From positions 1 through 11,372 of the forward strand of contig JAUNHO010000021.1 in NCBI GenBank assembly GCA_030523905.1: DNA of 11,372 nt, written 5' to 3'. This document shows positions 1 through 6,048 of the stretch, in pieces. This DNA is from Bergeyella zoohelcum. Lineage in GTDB: Bacteria; Bacteroidota; Bacteroidia; Flavobacteriales; Weeksellaceae. The notes below the pieces were generated by a model. That model was given only the letters and a program-made list of their open reading frames with translations, was not told where the DNA came from and searched no databases. Both the position numbers and the translations under genes were made by a program. The number at the start of each line of letters is the position of its first letter. Positions within the stretch are counted from its first letter, which is position 1.

Positions 1-293
1 GAGATATTTTTAGGTGGTTTTGAGAAAATTTTAGGTCTTTTTACGAAGCATTTAGGTCAATGACCTAAAATTTTGCGTCCCGAAGTCAAATTTTTGGGTC
101 TTTTTGCTAATCGTTTAGGTTCAAGACCTAAAAATATCTCAAAATGACCTAAACACTTCCCCGCACGACCTAAAAATTTCAGCATTCAACCTAAACGCTT
201 CTCAATTTTACCTAAATACATCTCAAAATAAGCCAAACGGAAGGCTACTGAACCTAAATTTTTGGCTAAACGACCTAAAAAAGCCTTCTTTAT
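1..293. repeat. 21-bp-pitch heptamer array A (TTTAGGT/ACCTAAA)
   Basis: This gene-free stretch is a periodic array. Exact TTTAGGT starts at 9, 30, 51 and 114, with weaker matches in the same 21-bp register at 72 (TTTGCGT) and 93 (TTTGGGT). The inverse, ACCTAAA, starts exactly at 63, 126, 147, 168, 189, 210, 252 and 273, with a degenerate copy at 231 (AGCCAAA) and poor ones at 84 and 105. All intervals are multiples of 21 within each orientation. The 14 nt between cores vary but often resemble TCTCAAAATG in the ACCTAAA orientation. The array probably continues past the left edge, since position 1 already reads like the tail of a unit. It ends about 110 bp beyond the 3' end of pncB. Stops occur on both strands and no start codon fits, so I do not call a gene. 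Function unknown; helically phased protein binding is one idea. Confidence 0.9.
51..132. repeat. Polarity switch of array A with two dyads
   Basis: Here the forward heptamers (TTTAGGT) give way to reverse ones (ACCTAAA). Two places carry both orientations 12 bp apart and so form inverted repeats: 51-69, a perfect 9+1+9 dyad TTTAGGTCAATGACCTAAA, and 114-132, TTTAGGT-TCAAG-ACCTAAA. The dyads are 63 bp apart, exactly three units. The cores between them are degenerate in both registers (72, 84, 93, 105). Confidence 0.8.
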
Positions 294-390
294 CGCTATT
301 TATAAGCTAATAAAGAGGGACTACCAACACTTATGGAAAACTATTAAACAAAAAATTCATTGATGATGTCCTAAATTTCGGCTCGGTTCC

Positions 391-1557
391 TTATATCCTC
401 AAAACCTCTTTGGCGAGTTCTATCATTTTCGGTTCGCCTGTGTATTTGCCTTTCTCGTCGGAGAGCTTCACGGTCGGTAGCCAGTCGCCATTCGGGGCTT
501 GTACACCGATGAGTTTCATCACAATATTCATTGGTTTCAGCCCTACATCATTGGTAAGATTGGTTCCAATACCGAAAGAAATACCTATGGTTCCGCGTGT
601 GGAGTGGGTGATTTCCTCTACTTTTTCAAGGTTCAATCCATCGGAAAAAATGATGTATTTATACAAAGGATTGATGCCAAAACTCTCGTAATGCTCTATG
701 GTTTTATGGGCAAATTCTATTGGGTCGCCGCTGTCGTGCCTTACGCCATCAAATAATTTAGCAAACTTCTTATCAAACTGGCGAAAAAAGACTTCCGTAG
801 TATAAGTATCTGATAATGCCACGCCTAAATCCCCACGATAGACATCTACCCAATGCTCCAACGCAAGTTGATTCGCCATCTTGAAGCCGTATTCCGCAGC
901 GTGGAACATAAACCACTCGTGGGCGTGTGTTCCGATAGGTTTTACCCCAAATTCCATTGCAAAATGCACATTGGAAGTCCCAATAAACGAACCTGTTTCC
1001 TTGGTGAGAGCCTCCATCACAAGGCGATGAACATTATACGAGTGCCTTCTTCTCGTACCAAATTCCGCAAATGTAACACCGAGTTCGTTCAGTTTTTTAG
1101 ATTTTTCTATTGTTTTATCTAAAATGGCTTTATTGGCATCTCGCTCCATTTTGTTCATCTCGTAATGCAACTCGGAAATGAGCGAAAGCAAAGGCACTTC
1201 CCATAAAATAGTACGATACCAAAGCCCTTCCACACTTACTTTCAGGTCGTTACCCACTTGCTCTATAATCACCTCCGAAGGGTCGTAATGATAGCCTTCT
1301 AGGAAATCCAAATACGGCAGAGCGAGATATGGGCAGGTTTCTTTCAGGTATTGTTTTTCGTCTTTGGTCAGCTGTAAATCTGCCATTGCATCTACAGCCT
1401 TGCGGAGTTCATCTGCGAAGCCATCTGGAAAGAAATGCTTCCCACGATTGATAAACTCGTATTTTACTCGCTCTGATGGGAAGAGTTTTACCACGGCATT
1501 TTGCATCGTGATTTTATAGAAATCGTTATCTAAAATAGATTTTAAGCGAACAGCCAT
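391..1557 (-). CDS. pncB: Nicotinate phosphoribosyltransferase
   Basis: Catalyses nicotinate + PRPP (+ATP) to nicotinate mononucleotide, the entry step of the Preiss-Handler NAD salvage pathway, in the cytoplasm. The 388-aa product is close to the usual bacterial PncB length of about 400. Visible family motifs are the N-terminal DNDFYKITMQ (10-19), EFGTRRRHS (165-173), GTHAHEW (209-215, holding the region of the histidine that is phosphorylated during catalysis), DGVRHDSGDP (270-279, phosphoribosyl binding) and GISFGIGTNLTND (325-337). The start ATG gives a natural N-terminus MAVRLKSIL. A -7 element lies 30-37 bp upstream. The gene upstream on the same strand (EEP) is 324 bp away across array B, so a separate transcript is likely. 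I saw no convincing intrinsic terminator between its stop and array A. Confidence 0.97.
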   Translation of the reverse strand: MAVRLKSILDNDFYKITMQNAVVKLFPSERVKYEFINRGKHFFPDGFADELRKAVDAMADLQLTKDEKQYLKETCPYLALPYLDFLEGYHYDPSEVIIEQVGNDLKVSVEGLWYRTILWEVPLLSLISELHYEMNKMERDANKAILDKTIEKSKKLNELGVTFAEFGTRRRHSYNVHRLVMEALTKETGSFIGTSNVHFAMEFGVKPIGTHAHEWFMFHAAEYGFKMANQLALEHWVDVYRGDLGVALSDTYTTEVFFRQFDKKFAKLFDGVRHDSGDPIEFAHKTIEHYESFGINPLYKYIIFSDGLNLEKVEEITHSTRGTIGISFGIGTNLTNDVGLKPMNIVMKLIGVQAPNGDWLPTVKLSDEKGKYTGEPKMIELAKEVLRI

Positions 1558-1586
1558 AAACTGATATTCTAAAAATTAAACAGGGA

Positions 1587-1594
1587 CAAAGGTA
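1587..1594 (-). promoter_or_regulatory. pncB -7 element
   Basis: On the minus strand this reads TACCTTTG, an exact match to the Bacteroidota -7 consensus TAnnTTTG, 30 bp from the pncB start codon. No good TTTG/TTG lies at the expected spacing; the nearest TTG (1623-1625) is 28 bp away. The -33 half is therefore weak or absent. Confidence 0.5.
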
Positions 1595-1725
1595 ATAAAA
1601 AGTTTAGAATATGATGAATGTGCAATGTTTTTATATTTAGGTTAAAAACGCTTTCTTTTATTCTTCACAATTATCATTTTCATAAAAAACAAGACCATTC
1701 TCCTATAAAACTGCATTAATTTATT

Positions 1726-1877
1726 TTGCGGTTTATTATTTTATCAAGCAGGAGGGCATTCTTCTATTGCGGTCTCTTGTTCTTGCCTTGCAGGGCGTTC
1801 TTCTCCTATTGCGGTATTCCATTCTTCCGTTGCGGGGCATTATTTTTGTGTTGCAGTCTTCTGTTTTTGTATTGCGG
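1726..1877. repeat. 21-bp-pitch array B (TTGCGG/TTGCAG)
   Basis: Cores TTGCGG at 1767, 1809, 1830 and 1872 and TTGCAG at 1788 and 1851 form an unbroken 21-bp ladder. A degenerate AAGCAG at 1746 keeps the ladder, and TTGCGG at 1726 is one base out of register (20-bp step). The 15-nt stretches between cores vary but share a GGCATTCTTC-like theme on the plus strand. The array starts 4 bp beyond the EEP stop codon (in the direction of EEP transcription) and fills half of the 324-bp EEP-pncB gap. The rest of that gap, 1558-1725, holds the pncB promoter region and nothing else I recognise apart from one isolated TTTAGGT at 1636. Both strands carry stops or lack a credible start, so it is not called as coding. 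Same pitch as array A, different core. Confidence 0.88.
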
Positions 1878-1881
1878 TGGC

Positions 1882-3075
1882 TTATTTTTTCACCTCTCTC
1901 TGCACTACCGATACTGCTGGGAAGTGGTCGCTATATCCGTAAGTGTAGGTATCGCCATTCCAAGAGCGTTTTGGGTAGCCTTTCCATTGCCCTTCGCGGT
2001 TTATCATATAAGCAGGAGCGTAGATTTCTGCTTTATAAATACGATAATCCGCAGTGAGTTTATCTGAAACCAAATTTTTAGAAACTATGATTTGGTCAAA
2101 CAAATTCGGTGCATCTCGGTATGCCAAAGATGCCACACCTGCCTTAAAGTGTTTATACATTAGGTTATAATAAGGTTTTTCTTCGGAGAGTTGCTTTACC
2201 TCGCCTACGGCACCGAGATGCTTTTTCAAACTAGGATCTACAGGGTCATCATTAAAGTCTCCCATTGCAAAAAGTTTTACATTTGGGTCTTTGGCTCTTA
2301 TTTTATCCATTTCGGTTTTTAGCACATTGGCAGCAGCTATCCTTCTTGGTAGAGAACGAGCTTCGCCACCGCTTCTAGATGGCCAGTGGTTCATAAACAC
2401 GGCTATTTTCTCACCATCAAGCAAACCTTCCGCTATGAGAATATCACGCGTGTAGGTTCTTTTCCCTTCGTCATTGAAAATCTTCACCTCTTTTTTATAG
2501 GTATTGGTAGGGATAAATCTTTTCTTTTGATAGATAATCGCTACATCTATCCCTCTGGCATCGTAAGAATTAAAATGAATAATACCATAATCACCGCCTT
2601 TTAACGCTGATTGCCCCACCAAATCCTCTACCACCTTTCGGTTTTCTATCTCTATCAACCCTACTATGGAAGGAAGTGTATTGGTGTATTGCCTACCCAA
2701 TTCTGAAATGACTTTGGAAATCGTTTCTAGCTTATGTTGGTAGATTTTAGCGGTATAGTTTTTAGCACTTTTAGGGGTGAAATCTTCGGAAAGCACCTGA
2801 TGACGAATGACCTTTTTATCAATTAATAAAGAATCATTCCAAGCTCCTTTGTAGTCTTCCGTTACCGAAAGATGTTTCAAGGAATCTACTGGCACACTTC
2901 TATGAAAATTCTTGTGCCAAGTAGGGAGCGTACCATCTACATAATCTGCCGATGGAATGGTATCCCATAGGTTTTCCACATTCAGGAATGCTACGGCAGC
3001 CCTTTGGACTTGTCTCTGCTGTGCAAACGCAATGGCAACAAGCAAAAGCGTAAATACGGATAATATTTTTTTCAT
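1882..3075 (-). CDS. Secreted endonuclease/exonuclease/phosphatase family protein
   Basis: A 397-aa exported member of the metal-dependent EEP (DNase I-like) superfamily, whose members cleave phosphodiester or phosphomonoester bonds. The substrate cannot be read from the sequence. Residues 1-18 are a signal peptide (MKK, hydrophobic core, AFA before QQ). The catalytic motifs are present in order: FLNVENLWD (30-38, metal-binding Asn), IEIEN (141-145, metal-binding Glu), YDARGIDVAI (171-180), NHWPSR (229-234, catalytic His230), GDFND (272-276), DQIIVS (327-332) and SDHFP (382-386, His384). I chose the ATG at 3075, not the in-frame GTG at 3096, because the signal peptide begins there and the GTG overlaps the -7 element. 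Divergent from the TonB receptor operon, whose products may act on or import its products. Enzyme family certain, substrate open. Confidence 0.92.
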   Translation of the reverse strand: MKKILSVFTLLLVAIAFAQQRQVQRAAVAFLNVENLWDTIPSADYVDGTLPTWHKNFHRSVPVDSLKHLSVTEDYKGAWNDSLLIDKKVIRHQVLSEDFTPKSAKNYTAKIYQHKLETISKVISELGRQYTNTLPSIVGLIEIENRKVVEDLVGQSALKGGDYGIIHFNSYDARGIDVAIIYQKKRFIPTNTYKKEVKIFNDEGKRTYTRDILIAEGLLDGEKIAVFMNHWPSRSGGEARSLPRRIAAANVLKTEMDKIRAKDPNVKLFAMGDFNDDPVDPSLKKHLGAVGEVKQLSEEKPYYNLMYKHFKAGVASLAYRDAPNLFDQIIVSKNLVSDKLTADYRIYKAEIYAPAYMINREGQWKGYPKRSWNGDTYTYGYSDHFPAVSVVQREVKK

Positions 3076-3095
3076 TTCAATAAAAATTGTTGCCA

Positions 3096-3127
3096 CAAAA
3101 TTACTAATTTTAATTCTGAAAAATCAA
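3096..3127 (-). promoter_or_regulatory. EEP gene promoter
   Basis: Read on the minus strand: TTG (3127-3125), a 21-bp spacer, then TAATTTTG (3103-3096), which matches the Bacteroidota TAnnTTTG -7 element. The predicted start of transcription falls about 15 bp before the ATG at 3075, giving a short leader. The element overlaps the upstream GTG, which argues against that GTG as the start codon. Confidence 0.65.
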
Positions 3128-3193
3128 TAAATAAAGCAGAAATAAATCATAAAAATAAAATGTTAAAATCTTCATATTTTCTAAAAAAATAAT

Positions 3194-3213
3194 TAATTTT
3201 GTCCATATTTTTG
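3194..3213 (+). promoter_or_regulatory. TonB receptor operon -7 elements (two candidates)
   Basis: Two exact TAnnTTTG matches lie 12 bp apart: TAATTTTG at 3194-3201 and TATTTTTG at 3206-3213. Both lack a clear TTTG at -33, so the promoter may be weak or need an activator. The leader would be about 40-55 nt. This AT-rich 185-bp intergenic region also carries the divergent EEP promoter. Confidence 0.5.
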
Positions 3214-3260
3214 ATAGATAAATAAAATAATCAAGTATAATAGAACAGAAATTTTTTGTT

Positions 3261-6032
3261 ATGATAAAGAAATTATCACTCATCTCTTTATTTAGTTTGA
3301 TGCCTGCATCTTTCTACTATGCACAGACTACGGTTTTCGCATATGTAAAAGACGCAGAAGGCAAACCAGTGGAGAGAGCAGAGATTGACCTTGTTCAGTC
3401 TAATGAAGATGTGGCAGCGGATAAAATTGGGTATTTCCAATTTGTAGATTTGAAGCCAGGGCAGTACCAGATTGTTGTTTCAAAACACGGATTAGAGCCG
3501 AGAACCTTGGATTTCCACATATCGGAAGGAGAGAAAAGAAAGGATTTGGGCGTCATTAGTCTTCTGCCATCGGTGCAATCTTCCGAATCTGGGATTATCT
3601 TGGTAGATGATGCTGTGGCAGATTCCGAGGGCAGTTCTATGCAACCTACCGTAGGGCTTTTGAGTTCGGGTAAAGATGCTTTCCAAAGTGCCGCCGCGTT
3701 TGAACTCGGTGCTTATTGGTTCCGCCCAAGAGGAATAGATAACCGATACGAAAGCGTCTTGTTTAACGGAGTCCCGATGTCTAAAAACGATAATGGTAGA
3801 GTGGAATTCAGTAACTGGGGCGGTCTGAACGACATCACAAGATACCCACACGAAAACGCAGACAACATCACCCCATCGGAATATACATTTGGTAATCTCG
3901 GTGGTGTGGTTTATTACAATACAAGAGCCTCTAATTTCAGAAAAGGAACTTCTTTGGCGTACTCACTTTCTAATAGAAGTTATCAGCATCGTTTAATGGC
4001 TACCTATTCCACAGGAATGACGGCAAAAGGCTGGGCTTTCACTTTCTCTGGAAGTAGAAGATGGGCACAGGAAGCCGTAATAGATGCTACTTACCAAGAT
4101 TCTTACGCTTATTTCGGTGCCATAGAAAAGAAATTTTCAGATCGGTTTTCCATTAACCTTACCGCATTTGGAGCTCCTACATACAGAGGAACTAATAGTG
4201 CGAATACCCAAGAAGTCTATGACCTAATGGGCAAAAACTACAACGCATTTTGGGGTTGGCAAGATGGCGAAAAACGAAATTCAAGGATAAGAAAAACTTT
4301 TGAGCCAATGTTTATGCTTCAAACCTATAATAAAATAGGAAAAACAAGCAACTGGAACAATACCTTCTCTTATCAGATTGGTAGCGATGCTAGAAGTAGA
4401 TTAGACTGGTTCCACGCACAAAACCCAGACCCAAGTTATTACAGAAATCTCCCAAGCTATGGCAATTATACCGCAGATGAGTTCCGCTCTATGGCACAAA
4501 TCAACTGGGATTATCTCTATAATGCCAACCGAAACAATACCGCCAACGGAGCCGCTTATACTTTAGTAGATGATGTGAATAAGGATAAAACTTTCAACTT
4601 CGTTTCTCATTTTGATACGCGTCTTCAAGACAACTGGAAACTAAACCTGAATTTCAACTATCAAAATCTAAAATCTGATAATTTCCGAAGAATAAAAGAC
4701 CTTCTAGGAGCCGGGTTTGCGAATAACCTTGATGCCTTCGGTGGCGATAGACCATACGATATGGATAACGCAAACACCAAAGTCTATGAAGGTGACAGAA
4801 CGCAGTATTCCTACGATTTATTAAGAGACCAATACGCTTTCCATCTCGGTACTGATTTGGATTTAGCGAAATGGAATTTCACCGCTTCGGCATTCGTGGG
4901 ATATTCAGAATCACAGAGAGATGGGCATTTCCGTCATCATATTTATCAAGACTCTTCCAAAGGCAAAAGCGATGTGTATGATACCTGGGAAACAGGTCTA
5001 AAAGCCCGACTGACTTACAAAATCAATGGTAAAAACTTCATTACATACAGCGGTACTTATTTCAGTTTAGCACCAACCTTGAATGAAATTTTCATCAACC
5101 CAAGAGTAAATAATTTCATCACACCAGACCTTAAAAACCAGTTGATTAATTCTAATGAATTGAGCTATATCCATAGAGGTCAGGTACTAAAACTGAGATT
5201 ATCTGGCTACCTTACGGACATCAGCAACCAAACGGAAATTGCAAGATACTTCGGCGAAGGGCTTCAGTTTGCTAACTCCACAGACGGCAGAGATGGCTTC
5301 GTGGTAGAGGCACTCACCAATGTGGAAAAAAGATTTGTGGGGGCAGAGCTAGGTGCAGAACTCAAAATAACGCCTACTTTCAGCCTTATAGCCGCTGGTA
5401 GTTACGGTGAATACACTTATAGAAACAACCCAAATCTGTATGTGAGTGTAGATAATGAAAACTTTGCACAAGGCTTTGAAAATATGGGACAGGCGAACAT
5501 CAAAGGTTTCAAAGTTACAGGAACGCCACAAAAAGCTGCGTCTTTCGGTTTCAAATACAATAGCCCAAAATACTGGTGGATAGGGGCTTCTGCGAACTAT
5601 TTGGCAGACCAATATTTGAGTTTTTCTTCTATCCTAAGAACCGAGAATTTCTACATCAATCCGCTTACTGGCGACCGATACGAGGCCTATGTTTATACTG
5701 ATAACACCACTAGGCAGACTATCAATGTACCAGCTGCTACCCCAGAAAATGTGGCTTCGTTGATAAAACAAACCAAATTTGACGACCAGTTTATGCTCAA
5801 TGCCAACGCTGGTAAGTCCTTCCTTTTTGGAAAATACAGAGTGGGCATCAGCATTAGTGTGAATAACATCTTGAACAACAGAAACTATGTAACGGGAGGC
5901 TATGAACAGGCAAGAAAAGCAAATTTCAGAGATAGTTATATAGATAGCCAAAAAACGACAAGGTCTTTCGGCCCGAAATTGTGGTACGATAGAGGTAGAA
6001 CTTTCTTTGCTAATGTATATCTAAGATTTTAA
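3261..6032 (+). CDS. TonB-dependent outer-membrane receptor with CarboxypepD_reg-like N-domain
   Basis: A 923-aa outer-membrane transporter energised by TonB. Order: signal peptide about 1-21 (cut before QTT); carboxypeptidase-regulatory-like beta-sandwich about 23-102 (VFAYVKDAEGKPVERAEIDL... GYFQFVDLKPGQY); a linker with GIILVDDA (111-118) as a possible TonB box; plug about 127-225 with FRPRGIDNRYESVLFNGV and a WGGLNDITR segment; then a 22-strand-type barrel to the C-terminus. The last residue is Phe (NVYLRF), the usual BAM recognition end. The plug is of the Bacteroidota type but not a SusC-length protein, and the partner is not a SusD homologue. It is followed after 16 bp by the DUF5689 lipoprotein, so the two are co-transcribed. 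Ligand unknown; the divergent EEP enzyme suggests a phosphoester or nucleic-acid product. Confidence 0.93.
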   Translation: MIKKLSLISLFSLMPASFYYAQTTVFAYVKDAEGKPVERAEIDLVQSNEDVAADKIGYFQFVDLKPGQYQIVVSKHGLEPRTLDFHISEGEKRKDLGVISLLPSVQSSESGIILVDDAVADSEGSSMQPTVGLLSSGKDAFQSAAAFELGAYWFRPRGIDNRYESVLFNGVPMSKNDNGRVEFSNWGGLNDITRYPHENADNITPSEYTFGNLGGVVYYNTRASNFRKGTSLAYSLSNRSYQHRLMATYSTGMTAKGWAFTFSGSRRWAQEAVIDATYQDSYAYFGAIEKKFSDRFSINLTAFGAPTYRGTNSANTQEVYDLMGKNYNAFWGWQDGEKRNSRIRKTFEPMFMLQTYNKIGKTSNWNNTFSYQIGSDARSRLDWFHAQNPDPSYYRNLPSYGNYTADEFRSMAQINWDYLYNANRNNTANGAAYTLVDDVNKDKTFNFVSHFDTRLQDNWKLNLNFNYQNLKSDNFRRIKDLLGAGFANNLDAFGGDRPYDMDNANTKVYEGDRTQYSYDLLRDQYAFHLGTDLDLAKWNFTASAFVGYSESQRDGHFRHHIYQDSSKGKSDVYDTWETGLKARLTYKINGKNFITYSGTYFSLAPTLNEIFINPRVNNFITPDLKNQLINSNELSYIHRGQVLKLRLSGYLTDISNQTEIARYFGEGLQFANSTDGRDGFVVEALTNVEKRFVGAELGAELKITPTFSLIAAGSYGEYTYRNNPNLYVSVDNENFAQGFENMGQANIKGFKVTGTPQKAASFGFKYNSPKYWWIGASANYLADQYLSFSSILRTENFYINPLTGDRYEAYVYTDNTTRQTINVPAATPENVASLIKQTKFDDQFMLNANAGKSFLFGKYRVGISISVNNILNNRNYVTGGYEQARKANFRDSYIDSQKTTRSFGPKLWYDRGRTFFANVYLRF

Positions 6033-6048
6033 TTAAACAGAAAAAACA

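Noticed and set aside
119..310. Open plus-strand frame through array A encoding heptad-like peptides (D-L-K/N-x-S-Q-N pattern)
   Set aside because: A 21-bp pitch equals seven codons, so any stop-free unit stays open. There is no ATG, in-frame stops break the left half, and the reverse strand is open in parts for the same reason. The 14-nt filler does not look codon-constrained.
294..390. Intrinsic terminator for pncB
   Set aside because: A T-run after GGC occurs on the minus strand near 281-287, but I could not find a paired stem in front of it, so termination of pncB is left unexplained.
1636..1642. Isolated TTTAGGT upstream of pncB (and another at 11164-11170 inside yceI)
   Set aside because: Single copies outside any 21-bp ladder; the second is explained by coding sequence (Asn-Leu-Asn). 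Not treated as members of array A.
1..1877. CRISPR or CRISPR-like array
   Set aside because: The fixed part is only 6-7 bp and the variable part 14-15 nt, far below CRISPR repeat and spacer sizes. Copies are degenerate, array A changes orientation, and no cas-like gene is in the window.
1726..1877. Array B as a Rho utilisation (rut) site for the EEP transcript
   Set aside because: The transcript does have regularly spaced pyrimidine-C steps (CYGCAA), but it is A-rich with many G, and array A, of the same design, is U/G-rich in the pncB transcript direction. The idea does not explain both.
1726..2067. Plus-strand open frames with Cys/Leu/Phe-rich heptads across array B
   Set aside because: They start at a TTG inside the array and run on into the antisense of the EEP gene. 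The composition is extreme and explained by the repeat core.
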